Assembly: GCA_021829015.1 (NCBI GenBank)
Contig: JAJZOJ010000008.1
Coordinates: 1 to 47,662, forward strand
DNA length: 47,662 nt
Source of the DNA: Microcaldota archaeon
GTDB lineage: Archaea > Micrarchaeota > Micrarchaeia > Micrarchaeales > Micrarchaeaceae
Reading direction: 5' to 3'
Of this stretch, positions 23,117-31,435 are shown in pieces. The notes beneath the pieces were generated by a model. It did not search any database. It was not told the DNA's origin and saw only the letters and a list, made by a program, of their open reading frames with translations. The stretch's first letter is position 1. Each line of letters starts with the position of its first letter. The translations under genes and the position numbers were made by a program.

Positions 23117-24418
23117 ATGGGAAAGAAATCTGACGATATAATAAAGAGGGACAGGAAGATCTTCCTTTCGACGACTAGGGAGGACTACAACCTGGTTGTC
23201 GACAGCGGGAGCGGCGACCACATATTCGACGTGGAGGGCAGGAAATTCATAGACTTCTCCGGGTTCATAGCCACGTACAACCTAGGGGTCAACGGCAATG
23301 CGGAGATACGCAACGCTGTCAAGAAGCAGGTGGACAAGCTGATGCATGCGGCCTTCACCGATTTCTATTCGGAACTGCCGGTGCTTTTCGGGGAAACGCT
23401 GCTGAAGATGTTCCCAGAGGGCTTCGGCAGGATGTTCCTCTCGAATTCAGGAACTGAGGCGAACGAGGCCGCGATAAAGTTCTCAAGGATGTTCACGAAG
23501 AGGCAGTACATACTCTCGTTCTACAACAGCTTCCATGGCCGGTCGATAGGATCCCTTGGGATGACATCATCGAAGGTGGTCCAGAGGGCCCACTTCGGCC
23601 CCTTCAGCAGCATAATACACGCGCCGTACCCGTATCCCTACAGGTGCCCGTTCGACCACGAGCAGCACAAGTGCGGCGAGGACTACATAGAGTACATCAA
23701 GGAGTACATATTGAAGAGGGAGTTCGCCGGGGACGAGATAGCAGCGATAGTCATGGAGCCGGTGCAGGGAGAAGGCGGCTACATAGTTCCGCCGAAGGAA
23801 TTCGTAACAGGCATAAGGAAACTAGCAACGCAGAACGACATCCTGCTTGTCGATGACGAGGTGCAGGCAGGATACATGAGGACCGGGAAATTCCTGGCGC
23901 TAGACAACTTCGGGGTAAAGGCCGACATATACACGATGGCAAAGGCACTCGGCGGAGGCCTTCCTCTAGGCGCAACGATAGTGAGGCACAGCCTTGGCGA
24001 CATACCCTACGGGTCGCATGCAAGCACATTCGGGGGTAACCACGCATCGGTCGCGGCGGCATATGCCTCGATCAAGCACGTACTGAAGAACAAAAAGGCC
24101 CTTGAAAGCGGCATAAGGAAAAGGGGCGAGATCTTCCTGAAGCGCCTGCACGAGATGCAGGACAGCTACGAAATAATCGGAGACGTAAGGGGGCTGGGGC
24201 TGATGATCGGCGTTGAGCTGGTAAAAAGCAGGAAGACCAAGGCGCCCGCAATAGAGGAGCGCGACCGGATAACAAATGCCGCATTCAGGAATGGGCTGGT
24301 AATGCTGCCATGCGGAGAGTCAACGATAAGGATCGCCCCTCCGCTGACGATATCCGAACACTCAATAGAGAAAGGTTTGGACATACTGGAGGATGCGATA
24401 AGGTCGTCATCAAGGTAA
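23117..24418 (+). CDS. Class III PLP-dependent aminotransferase
   Basis: This 433-aa fold-type I enzyme has the class III signatures: SNSGTEANEAAIKFSR, FHGRSIGSLGMT, VMEPVQGEGGYIVPP, LLVDDEVQAGYMRTGK and the PLP-lysine segment MAKALGGGLPLGA. The overall sequence resembles archaeal 4-aminobutyrate/ornithine aminotransferases and the broad amino-acid racemases related to them; specificity cannot be read. It begins 1 nt after acdA and so belongs to the same operon. Removing amino groups to give 2-oxo acids would feed oxidative decarboxylation and the ADP-forming synthetase. A Cys-rich insert (RCPFDHEQHKC) near residue 175 is a minor oddity. Confidence 0.9.
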   Translation: MGKKSDDIIKRDRKIFLSTTREDYNLVVDSGSGDHIFDVEGRKFIDFSGFIATYNLGVNGNAEIRNAVKKQVDKLMHAAFTDFYSELPVLFGETLLKMFPEGFGRMFLSNSGTEANEAAIKFSRMFTKRQYILSFYNSFHGRSIGSLGMTSSKVVQRAHFGPFSSIIHAPYPYPYRCPFDHEQHKCGEDYIEYIKEYILKREFAGDEIAAIVMEPVQGEGGYIVPPKEFVTGIRKLATQNDILLVDDEVQAGYMRTGKFLALDNFGVKADIYTMAKALGGGLPLGATIVRHSLGDIPYGSHASTFGGNHASVAAAYASIKHVLKNKKALESGIRKRGEIFLKRLHEMQDSYEIIGDVRGLGLMIGVELVKSRKTKAPAIEERDRITNAAFRNGLVMLPCGESTIRIAPPLTISEHSIEKGLDILEDAIRSSSR

Positions 24419-24431
24419 GCGCGGCGGGGAT

Positions 24432-25007
24432 TCAACCCCTCCTGCTCTTGAAGGAGAGTATCTCGCTCCCGGCGTTCTCAACCTGTATCCTTGCCACGTC
24501 CTGCTTCTTCCTGAACCCATTGAGCACCGCCTCTGCGAACCTTATGCTTCTCGTGCTGTCGTATATCGTCCTCATTCGGCTGAAGTACGTTTCCGCCTCC
24601 CTGAGCTTCTGCTCCCTAAGGGCCTCGAGTATCTCCCTCTTCAGCTCACCCATGACGTCCATGAGGCCCATTATGTACGATTCGCCGTCTACGCCAACTT
24701 CCCTGGACGTTGGTATCGCCCCAGTACCCTTTATGATGTAGAATATCCTGGCCTCCGCATATTCCTGGTAGGCCTGCCTCGAATGGTAATTGAAATCGCC
24801 GTCGTGCTTCCTGAGGCCCTTCACCATAACGTATGCCGCTGCAAGCCTCTTCCTCGCCTCCGCCTCCTTCCCGTTGTGCAGCAGGGTTATCGCCTGGGCG
24901 GATTCCCTTATGGTGTCGCGCACTAGGGCCATTACCTCGTCGAACTCCTTCTGCTTCCTCTGCAGCGCACCAGTTATCGAGCTTATCTCCGAATCCAGCT
25001 TAGCCAA
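24432..25007 (-). CDS. Translin-family protein
   Basis: This all-helical protein matches archaeal translin relatives (C3PO-like RNases/ssRNA-binding proteins). It has a helix with VRDTIRESAQAITLLHNG, the YQEYAEARIFYIIKG segment, the signature GESYIMGLMDVMGELKREIL and the C-terminal GFRKKQDVARIQVENAGSEI. The best start is TTG at 25007, just after the stop of the upstream glycosylase gene and near GGGATGA. An ATG at 25055 is in frame, but the added 16 residues are low-complexity and overlap the glycosylase coding sequence. A role in RNA or ssDNA processing is inferred. It is convergent with the aminotransferase gene. Confidence 0.8.
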   Translation of the reverse strand: MAKLDSEISSITGALQRKQKEFDEVMALVRDTIRESAQAITLLHNGKEAEARKRLAAAYVMVKGLRKHDGDFNYHSRQAYQEYAEARIFYIIKGTGAIPTSREVGVDGESYIMGLMDVMGELKREILEALREQKLREAETYFSRMRTIYDSTRSIRFAEAVLNGFRKKQDVARIQVENAGSEILSFKSRRG

Positions 25008-25011
25008 GTGC

Positions 25012-25887
25012 TCATCCCAGGTTCCTGCCGCCCCAGAAGAGGTACTGCTGCGCATAGCCCCTGTATGCCTTGCCCCACCTCTCGTTAACGAAATCGCGCA
25101 GCTCGTCGATCTTCCTTGGTTTTCCTTTGAAATAGACCCTCTCTAGGGTTCTCTTGACCCAGACGTCTATCGGAAACGCCTCTGTTTTTCCGTATCCCAT
25201 GAGGGCTATGCAGTCGGCAACCTTCTCCCCTATGCCGTTCATGCCCATCAGGGAATCCTTTATGTGCTCGTAGCTCTTCCCCCTCATCTTGTGGAGCAGT
25301 ATGTTGTTGGAGCATGCCTCCGCAGCCTCCTTGATGTACTTAGCCCTGAATCCAGTGCCAGCGGCGCGCAGCTCCCTCTCGCTCACTTTCGAAAGCGCTT
25401 CGGGCGTAGGGAATCCCCTGGCAATGACTATTCCGTCCCTGTTCTCTATGTCGCTGCCGTATTTCCCGGTAAGCTTCCTCATTATCAGCCTTATCCTCTT
25501 GACGTTGTTGTACTGCGACATGATGAAGCATGCAGTAGTCTCCCACGGGTCGTTGAGCGTTACTCTCATGCCCCTGTATTTCCTGACGGAATCCGACATG
25601 AACTTGTCAGTGGATATGTTCCTGTATATCTCATCCATCCTATCGTTGAGCCTGAAGCGCTCTATGAAATCCTTCCTCGCATGCGCATTGCTGAAGGAGA
25701 ACCGGTCATGCCCTCCAATGCTCCTGAAGCCCACGAGCGCGTGCTTTCCTCCGCTGGTGTATTCCAGGATGCCGTTGCCGAAATCGTAATCCGCGAGAAA
25801 AGTGAGGGGCTGGGCGCTCTCGACAGTATGCCTTACGTTGATGTCCTTCGCTATTATCCCATTGTGCGAATCAAGCCTATATTGCAT
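25012..25887 (-). CDS. ogg: 8-oxoguanine DNA glycosylase, OGG1 family
   Basis: This base-excision-repair enzyme removes 8-oxoguanine and has AP-lyase activity. The 291-aa protein has an OGG1-type N-terminal beta domain (about 1-105). The helix-hairpin-helix fold follows, with DPWETTACFIMSQYNNVKRI and the HhH-GPD hairpin MNGIGEKVADCIALMGYGK. That hairpin holds the catalytic Lys of GEKVADC, and the catalytic Asp is in AFPIDVWVKR. Both residues are intact. The sequence is the eukaryote-like OGG1 type rather than AGOG or Ogg2. It lies 7 nt after glyS and directly precedes the translin-like gene, so the three are probably co-transcribed. Confidence 0.92.
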   Translation of the reverse strand: MQYRLDSHNGIIAKDINVRHTVESAQPLTFLADYDFGNGILEYTSGGKHALVGFRSIGGHDRFSFSNAHARKDFIERFRLNDRMDEIYRNISTDKFMSDSVRKYRGMRVTLNDPWETTACFIMSQYNNVKRIRLIMRKLTGKYGSDIENRDGIVIARGFPTPEALSKVSERELRAAGTGFRAKYIKEAAEACSNNILLHKMRGKSYEHIKDSLMGMNGIGEKVADCIALMGYGKTEAFPIDVWVKRTLERVYFKGKPRKIDELRDFVNERWGKAYRGYAQQYLFWGGRNLG

Positions 25888-25894
25888 TGCCTAC

Positions 25895-27361
25895 CTACCC
25901 CAACCTTCCAATAATGTATTCTTTCAGCTCATTTATATTAACGCGCTCCTGCGACTTCGTATCCCTGTCCCTTACAGTCACTGTTCCGTGCTTGTCGGAG
26001 TCCTTGCTCACCGTATCGAAGTCAACGGTTATGCAGAATGGGGTTCCTATCTCGTCCATCCTCGCATACCTTCTCCCTATCGAGCCGGATTCGTCAAGGA
26101 AGACCTTGAAGCTGCCGCATAGGCTTTCATAAATATCATCAGACATCTTCCTGAGCGTGTCGTCCTTCTGGAGCGGGAAAACCGCGGCGGCGAACGGCGC
26201 CACGCACGGCTTAAGCCTTAGCACCTTCCGGTCCCCGTCTACTGCATATGATGTGTCTATGAGCATCCAGATGTTCCTGTCGACACCGAAGCTGAGCTCG
26301 AGCACGTTGGGCATGAGCTTTCCGCTCTCGACAGCTACCGAAAGGTCCTGTCCAGAGCCCTTCGTGTGGGAGGACATGTCGTAATCTCCCCTGTAGTGGA
26401 GTCCGCCAACCTCCTTGAAGCCTCCCCAGCTTTCCACGTCAACCTCTATGTCCATGTGCAGCTTGTTGTAGAACGCCTTCTCGTTGCCGCCCTTCTCAAG
26501 GAACCTTATCTTCTCCCTTGGTATGCCGAGAACGTCAGTGTAGAACCTGCTTATCAGGGCCATATGGTATGCGTAGAACTCCGGTATCTTGTAGTCCTTC
26601 ACCAGCGCAGCCGCGGTGAGCTTCACGTACTCCTTCGTGCTGTATGGTATTACCGCCATCTGCTCCTCCGCAAGGTCCCCTAGCCTGACGTCGAATTTTT
26701 CCGGGTCGAAGAATATCTGCAGCTCGGCCTGTATTAGCTCCCGCATGCGGTACAGCCCCTGCCTTGGGGATATCTCGTTCCTGTATGCCCTGCCTATGAG
26801 CGCCAGCCCCATCGGCAGCGCCTTCCTAAGCGCATTGTACTCCCTGAAGAAATTCAGGTATGTTGTCTGCGCGGTTTCCGGGCGAAGGTACCCCCTCTCC
26901 GATTTCTCCGGGCCCAGGCCGACGTCTATCATCATGTTGAACTCCTTCGACGGCAGCAGGTCCCCCTTGCACTTCTGGCACTTCACGTTATTCTTCTTTA
27001 TCAAGTTGTCTATCTCCTTTGAATCAGCGCCTTCCGACACCGGTATCTTGAGCTCGGAGAGCATCACGTCTGCCCTGTAGTAGGTCTTGCACTTCGAGCA
27101 TCCCACAAGTATGTCATTGAACCTCGATGCGTGCCCGGAGGCGACTAGCGGCCTCTCCGGCATCAATGCCGGGCCGTCGATAAGGTAATAGTCCCTGTTG
27201 GGCTCGACGAAATAGGAAAGCCAGACGTTCTCGAACTTCCTTTTCATCAGGGCGCCGAGATGGCCGTAATCGTAAAGCCCCGCAGAGCCTCCGTATATCT
27301 CGGCGCTGGGCCAGAAGAAACCCTTGCTTTTGGCAAATGCTGTAATGCTGTCCATGTCCAT
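25895..27361 (-). CDS. glyS: Glycyl-tRNA synthetase, dimeric archaeal/eukaryotic type
   Basis: This is a class II synthetase charging tRNA-Gly. From the ATG at 27361 it has 488 aa. The N-terminal motif 1 region reads FFWPSAEIYGGSAGLYDYGHLG. A zinc-binding-like insertion has CSKCKTYY and CQKCKGDL. Motif 2 is around GRAYRNEISPRQGLYRMREL, and motif 3 in LELSFGVDRNIW. The C-terminal anticodon-binding domain covers about 385-488. A second ATG six bases downstream is possible. The frame extends a few codons upstream into the promoter shared with the divergent nop5 gene. Confidence 0.95.
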   Translation of the reverse strand: MDMDSITAFAKSKGFFWPSAEIYGGSAGLYDYGHLGALMKRKFENVWLSYFVEPNRDYYLIDGPALMPERPLVASGHASRFNDILVGCSKCKTYYRADVMLSELKIPVSEGADSKEIDNLIKKNNVKCQKCKGDLLPSKEFNMMIDVGLGPEKSERGYLRPETAQTTYLNFFREYNALRKALPMGLALIGRAYRNEISPRQGLYRMRELIQAELQIFFDPEKFDVRLGDLAEEQMAVIPYSTKEYVKLTAAALVKDYKIPEFYAYHMALISRFYTDVLGIPREKIRFLEKGGNEKAFYNKLHMDIEVDVESWGGFKEVGGLHYRGDYDMSSHTKGSGQDLSVAVESGKLMPNVLELSFGVDRNIWMLIDTSYAVDGDRKVLRLKPCVAPFAAAVFPLQKDDTLRKMSDDIYESLCGSFKVFLDESGSIGRRYARMDEIGTPFCITVDFDTVSKDSDKHGTVTVRDRDTKSQERVNINELKEYIIGRLG

Positions 27362-27415
27362 TGAAAAACCAAGCGTGCTATAGGTGCTCCGCAACTAATT
27401 AATTGTAAAGTAAAG

Positions 27416-27427
27416 CATAATAAATAG
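27416..27427 (+). promoter_or_regulatory. TATA-like box for nop5
   Basis: CATAATAAATAG lies about 45 nt before the TTG start at 27468, in the 106-bp gap between divergent glyS and nop5. Transcription would begin near 27445-27450, upstream of the GGTG Shine-Dalgarno element at 27458. Confidence 0.35.
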
Positions 27428-27467
27428 ATTTACCAATACAAAACTACTGTTTGTAACGGTGTTATTT

Positions 27468-28451
27468 TTGCCAAAAGAGCCATTCGAGGAGCTGCGGGAA
27501 CGCATGATAAAGAAGGCAAAGGAGGGTATAAGCGAGACATACTCCAACGAGGAGCATGCGCTCATGCAGTCCATAAACGCATATTTAGAGACTACGAAGT
27601 CGCAAAACCTCGCTTTCGAGAGGCTATCCGAATGGTACGGGATATACTATCCGGAGATAAAGGTCAGCAGCCCGAAGATGCTTGCGGACATGGTCTCGGT
27701 CCTAAACAGCAGGTCATCAATAAGCAAGGAGGAGATAGAGCGCATAGTCTCCGACGGGCAGAGGGCAGAGTCGATATACAGCAAGGCGATGGCGACCATA
27801 GGCAGGGACATGCCCGAAGTGGAGAAAACCGCCATAATAGCATTCGCAAGGATGAGCCGCCAGATGAGCGATACCCTTGAGGGTCTCGAGTCCTACATAA
27901 AGGAAGCCTCGACCAGCATAATGCCCAACACCACCTACCTTACGGACGAGAAGATAGCAGCGGAGCTGCTCAGCAAGGCCGGCTCCCTGGAAAGGCTGGC
28001 ATCCATGCCCGCGAGCACCGTGCAATTGCTCGGCGCGGAGAAGGCGCTCTTCAAGCACATAAAATTCGGCAGCCGCCCGCCGAAGTACGGGGTGCTCTTC
28101 AAGCTCACGGAGATAAGCAACGGCCCCAGGGAGAAGAGGGGGAGGATAGCAAGGGCGTATGCGACCAAGGTCTGCATAGCGCTGAAGGCGGACTTCTACA
28201 CCAAGAACTTCATAGCAGAGAGGCTGAAGCAGGATCTTGACGACACTATAAAGAAGATAAAGGAAACGCCCAACAAGGGGATAAAGCCCCATCAGGGCAG
28301 CGAGAACAGGTTCCAGCAGCGCAGGCCCGGAAGGTTTTCCGGAAATTCAAATCCGCGCGGCGGGAACTCCCGCAGGGGGAACCAGCACGGGGGGAATGCA
28401 AGGCGTGACGGCAGGCATGCTGCCGGATTCGACAGGAAGGCGAGAAAATGA
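27468..28451 (+). CDS. nop5: Box C/D RNP core protein Nop5, lacking the N-terminal domain
   Basis: Nop5 scaffolds the box C/D sRNP, which guides 2'-O-methylation of rRNA. Here 327 aa begin almost directly with the coiled-coil region (EEHALMQSINAYLE, AFERLSEWYGIYYPEI). The NOP RNA-binding domain follows, with LLGAEKALFKHIKFGSRPPKYGVLF. The N-terminal domain of about 110 residues that binds fibrillarin in other archaea is absent. The last 45 residues are Arg/Gly/Asn-rich, like eukaryotic RGG tails. The TTG at 27468 is 6 nt after GGTG; the GTG three codons earlier overlaps that element. No fibrillarin gene is adjacent, unlike in many archaea. The next gene overlaps by 4 nt. Confidence 0.88.
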   Translation: MPKEPFEELRERMIKKAKEGISETYSNEEHALMQSINAYLETTKSQNLAFERLSEWYGIYYPEIKVSSPKMLADMVSVLNSRSSISKEEIERIVSDGQRAESIYSKAMATIGRDMPEVEKTAIIAFARMSRQMSDTLEGLESYIKEASTSIMPNTTYLTDEKIAAELLSKAGSLERLASMPASTVQLLGAEKALFKHIKFGSRPPKYGVLFKLTEISNGPREKRGRIARAYATKVCIALKADFYTKNFIAERLKQDLDDTIKKIKETPNKGIKPHQGSENRFQQRRPGRFSGNSNPRGGNSRRGNQHGGNARRDGRHAAGFDRKARK

Positions 28452-29158
28452 AAACTGAAAAAAGAAACGGCAAGGTTGTGCTCGGCGTCGCCGCGCATTC
28501 GGACGATCTTGATTTCGGCGCATTCGGCACGATGGCGAAGCTATCCAAGGAAGGGTACGATTGCTATTATCTAATACTGACCGACGGCTCCAAGGGCTCC
28601 AGGGTCGAGGGCATGACCCCTGCAAGGCTGGCCGCGATAAGGCAGAAGGAGCAGAAAAACTCCGCTGCCCTCATAGGCGCAAAGGGCGTCTTCTTCCTTG
28701 GCCACAAGGACGGGGAGCTAGTCCCCGACCTCGCATTGAGGAAGGAGATAGTGAAATACGTAAGGAAGCTGAAGCCCGACATAGTTATAACGCAGGATCC
28801 AACTTACATGTTCTCCGACAGGTTCGTGAACCACACCGACCACAGGGCCGCGGGAACCGCTACGATAGATGCGGTATTTCCAGCATCGAGGAACCCGATG
28901 ACCTTCCCGGACCTCAGGAAAAAGCACGGATTGGAGCCTCATAGGGTTAGCCAGATGTATCTCACGAACATGCAGAGCCCCAACTACGCGGTAGACATAT
29001 CGAAGTACATAGACCTGAAGATAAAGGCGCTTTCGATGCACAAGAGCCAGGGGATAGGCCAGCATCCTGAGTTCGTACGCGAGATGTCCGCAAGGCTGGG
29101 TAAGAAATGGCACTACAAGAATGCCGAAACCTTCTTCAAGATAGACTTCGCGATATGA
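28448..29158 (+). CDS. PIG-L/LmbE-family deacetylase
   Basis: This 236-aa zinc-dependent deacetylase has the AHSDDLDFG motif (zinc-binding His and Asp pair) and the distal HTDHRAAG with the third ligand His. Family members deacetylate N-acetylglucosamine-linked lipids, thiols or sugars (GPI precursors, mycothiol/bacillithiol, chitobiose). The substrate here cannot be told. A surface-glycan or lipid-linked sugar is plausible in an archaeon with N-glycosylated surface proteins, but this is inference. It overlaps the end of nop5 by 4 nt, so translation is coupled. It is convergent with the kinase gene, 9 nt away. Confidence 0.88.
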   Translation: MKTEKRNGKVVLGVAAHSDDLDFGAFGTMAKLSKEGYDCYYLILTDGSKGSRVEGMTPARLAAIRQKEQKNSAALIGAKGVFFLGHKDGELVPDLALRKEIVKYVRKLKPDIVITQDPTYMFSDRFVNHTDHRAAGTATIDAVFPASRNPMTFPDLRKKHGLEPHRVSQMYLTNMQSPNYAVDISKYIDLKIKALSMHKSQGIGQHPEFVREMSARLGKKWHYKNAETFFKIDFAI

Positions 29159-29167
29159 TCCGTCCTG

Positions 29168-29719
29168 TCACATCTCCATGGAGTTGAATATTTCAGCTGC
29201 CTTCATGTAGAAGTCGTCCATAGTCCCGTTGTTGTCTATCTTGAAGTCCGCCATGTCTATGCACTTTGCTACCTGCTGCTTAGCGGGGTCATCGTTGTAC
29301 AGCTCCATCTCCTCCATGCTCTTGAACTCCTCGAAATCCGTGCTGCCGTGCTTCCCATCCTTCACCCTCGAAAGCACCCGCGAGAACCTGGTCTCCTGGT
29401 CCGCGAAAACCTCGACGATTATGCCGTTGCGCTCCTTTATCGCATCTATTTCAGCAGGGTTCCTAAGGGAGGTTATCACCACGTTTACGGAGTTCACGGA
29501 ATCGAGAGCCTTCCTGCACCAGTAGTCCGGACCGTTGGACATCCTCATCTTGTTCCCTAGGTCTATCATCTCCATCCTGCTGTTGTCCTTTCCCAATTCC
29601 CTGAGCCGGTCCCTTATTTCCTGCCCGATGTCAACATGCACGAAGCTGTAGTTCCCGACGAGATAATCCGCCAAAACGTTCTTCCCAGAGCCGTTAAGCC
29701 CTACAACGCCCACAAGCAT
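29168..29719 (-). CDS. P-loop nucleotide kinase-like protein
   Basis: From the ATG at 29719 the protein has 183 aa. It starts directly with a Walker A loop, GLNGSGKN, in which the usual Ser/Thr after Lys is Asn. The following segments (HVDIGQEIRDRLRELG, VVITSLRNPAEIDAIKER, VEVFADQETRFSRVLSR) match the lid and core of dephospho-CoA kinase/UPF0200-like archaeal nucleotide kinases. The substrate is unknown. The frame is open far upstream, but that extension is antisense-like sequence overlapping htpX. It is 23 nt after htpX and probably in the lemA-htpX operon. Confidence 0.72.
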   Translation of the reverse strand: MLVGVVGLNGSGKNVLADYLVGNYSFVHVDIGQEIRDRLRELGKDNSRMEMIDLGNKMRMSNGPDYWCRKALDSVNSVNVVITSLRNPAEIDAIKERNGIIVEVFADQETRFSRVLSRVKDGKHGSTDFEEFKSMEEMELYNDDPAKQQVAKCIDMADFKIDNNGTMDDFYMKAAEIFNSMEM

Positions 29720-29742
29720 GATACGGATGCGCAAGAAAGGAA

Positions 29743-30636
29743 TTAATACATGTGCTCGAGGCGCTTTATCCTTTCCTCTATGGGCGGGTGCGTCGAAAAG
29801 ATGTTCATGAGCGACTTTTTGGAGAACGGGCTCTCGAAGTACAGCGGCGCCGTCATCTCGTTTGCGGCCTTGACATGCGTGGCATTGGGCTGAGCCTCGT
29901 ACTGCTGTATCTTCTTCAATGCGCTCGCGAGCCACTGCGGCTGCCTTATTATCCTAGCGCCGTTGGCATCCGCCATGTACTCCCTTTTCCTTGATATCGC
30001 CATCCTGACCAGCAATGCGAATATCGGCGCGAGTATTCCGGCAACTATGCCCACGAGTATAAGGACTCCGCCATCGCCCCTCCTGCCTCCGAACCCGAAG
30101 AAGAACATGTTCCTTATTATCGCCGATACTATTCCTATTATGCCTGCGAATACCACGGCTACGAGCATGAACTGTATGTCGTTGTTGTAGATGTGGGACA
30201 TCTCGTGGGCTATCACCCCCTCGAGCTCGTTCTTCTCCATCATTGATAGAAGTCCGGTGGTTACCGCTATCGAGGCATTGCTCTTGTTCTTTCCCGTAGC
30301 GAAGGCGTTGGGGTTCGGGTCGTTGACCACGTATATCTTTGGAACCTTGATCTGCGATGCGAGCGCCAGCCCCTCGACTATGCTGTACAGCTGCGGGTAC
30401 TGGCTCTTGTCCGCCGGCTTTGCCTTGGTCATCTTGAGCACAAGGGTGCTGCCGTAGTGGTAGGAGAAGAATGCATATAGCACCACTATCACCATTCCGA
30501 TCCCGAATGCTATCGGCCCCCCGCCGAAAAGGTAGACGAACAGGAAGATTATCCCTCCGAATATCGCCCCGAATACCATCATGAGCAGTATCGACTTTAT
30601 CCTGTTCCTGCCTATCTCGTCAAAGAAACTCGCCAT
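29743..30636 (-). CDS. htpX: HtpX-type M48 membrane metalloprotease
   Basis: This integral membrane zinc protease is involved in membrane-protein quality control. The 297-aa chain has two N-terminal transmembrane helices (about 14-35 and 38-58). The catalytic HEMSH motif with the preceding LEGVIA follows. Two more hydrophobic segments come next, and the third-ligand Glu lies in REYMADANGARI. The C-terminal STHPPIEERIKRL is a family signature. It lies 24 nt after lemA, and a lemA-htpX pairing is common in bacteria and some archaea. Confidence 0.95.
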   Translation of the reverse strand: MASFFDEIGRNRIKSILLMMVFGAIFGGIIFLFVYLFGGGPIAFGIGMVIVVLYAFFSYHYGSTLVLKMTKAKPADKSQYPQLYSIVEGLALASQIKVPKIYVVNDPNPNAFATGKNKSNASIAVTTGLLSMMEKNELEGVIAHEMSHIYNNDIQFMLVAVVFAGIIGIVSAIIRNMFFFGFGGRRGDGGVLILVGIVAGILAPIFALLVRMAISRKREYMADANGARIIRQPQWLASALKKIQQYEAQPNATHVKAANEMTAPLYFESPFSKKSLMNIFSTHPPIEERIKRLEHMY

Positions 30637-30660
30637 GCCGTATCAACCGCTTAAGCAAAG

Positions 30661-31296
30661 TCACTTCTTCCCCTTCGTCGCATCCTTGCCGCCCTGCGCG
30701 ACCGCTCCTGCAGGTTTTGCAGCTCCCTGCGGAGCATTGACGTCGTCGAAGTTGACCTGCACCGGGCCGGTCTCCCCTGCAGGGGCCTGGAAGAAGTCTG
30801 CCTTCTTGAAATGGAATGCGCTTGCGAATACGTTCCCTGGGAACGTCTGCATCGAGTTGTTGTAGTCAAGGACGTAGTCGTTGTACGAGGTCCTTACGAA
30901 TGATATCTTGTCCTCTGTGTCGGTAAGCTCGTCCTGCAGCTGCTTGAAGTTCTGCGATGCCTTCAGGTCTGGATAGTTCTCCGCTACTGCGAATATCGAC
31001 TTCAGCGCCTGGGATATCTTGTTGTTCGCCTGCGCCTTGTCCTGCATCGAGCCAGATATTATGGATGTCCTGAGCTGCGTAACCTGCGTGAGAACGGACT
31101 TCTCGTACTTCATGTAGCCCTTGACCGCGTTCACGAGGTTTGGTATAAGGTCGTACCTCCTCTTGAGCTGCACGTCTATCTGCGCCGAGGCGTCCTGCAC
31201 CCTGTTCCTCTTCCTTATGAGGCCATTGTACCCAAGTACTATGAAAAGGAGTATAAGCGCCACTATTCCGCCGCCAATCAGCTCAATTAGGCTCAT
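30661..31296 (-). CDS. lemA: LemA-family protein
   Basis: The 211-aa protein has one N-terminal transmembrane helix (about 5-24, GGGIVALILLFIVLGYNGLI). The LemA helical bundle follows, with its conserved opening RVQDASAQIDVQLKRRYDLIPNLVNAVKGYMKYE. The typical YNDYVLDYNNSMQTFPGN segment comes near the end of the bundle. The C-terminal Ala/Gly/Lys tail looks disordered. LemA's biochemical role is unknown; it is often next to htpX, as here, suggesting a membrane-stress role. A TATA-like box at 31331-31338 precedes the ATG by about 35 nt. Confidence 0.93.
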   Translation of the reverse strand: MSLIELIGGGIVALILLFIVLGYNGLIRKRNRVQDASAQIDVQLKRRYDLIPNLVNAVKGYMKYEKSVLTQVTQLRTSIISGSMQDKAQANNKISQALKSIFAVAENYPDLKASQNFKQLQDELTDTEDKISFVRTSYNDYVLDYNNSMQTFPGNVFASAFHFKKADFFQAPAGETGPVQVNFDDVNAPQGAAKPAGAVAQGGKDATKGKK

Positions 31297-31330
31297 CTAA
31301 TTACCCACACTAAATATGCTCATCCAACAA

Positions 31331-31338
31331 ATATAAAT
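31331..31338 (-). promoter_or_regulatory. TATA-like box for lemA-htpX
   Basis: The minus strand reads GATTTATATTTG about 35-40 nt before the lemA ATG at 31296. Motif match only. Confidence 0.4.
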
Positions 31339-31391
31339 CCATGCTCTCCAAGAATTGCCGCTTCCGGACATGTTACGCGGCTTAATGGAAA

Positions 31392-31402
31392 GGTATATAT
31401 TC
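31392..31402 (+). promoter_or_regulatory. TATA-like box for the CDP-alcohol phosphotransferase gene
   Basis: GGTATATATTC is a strong TATA-like match. Transcription would start near 31420-31425, leaving a leader of about 80 nt before the ATG at 31504. That is long for this window, and the leader contains the hairpin at 31436-31485. Confidence 0.45.
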
Positions 31403-31435
31403 TTTGAGTGAGTGGTTAATCTACATTTTATCACT

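Noticed and set aside
24424..24442. GGGGATTCAACCCC resembles a tRNA T-arm
   Set aside because: It lies at the convergent ends of the aminotransferase and translin-like genes, and no acceptor, D or anticodon stems can be drawn around it. The short GGGG/CCCC pairing is probably chance or a weak transcript end.
29720..29935. N-terminal extension of the P-loop kinase
   Set aside because: It overlaps htpX on the same strand in another frame and has mirror-like composition; the Walker A loop starts right after the ATG at 29719.
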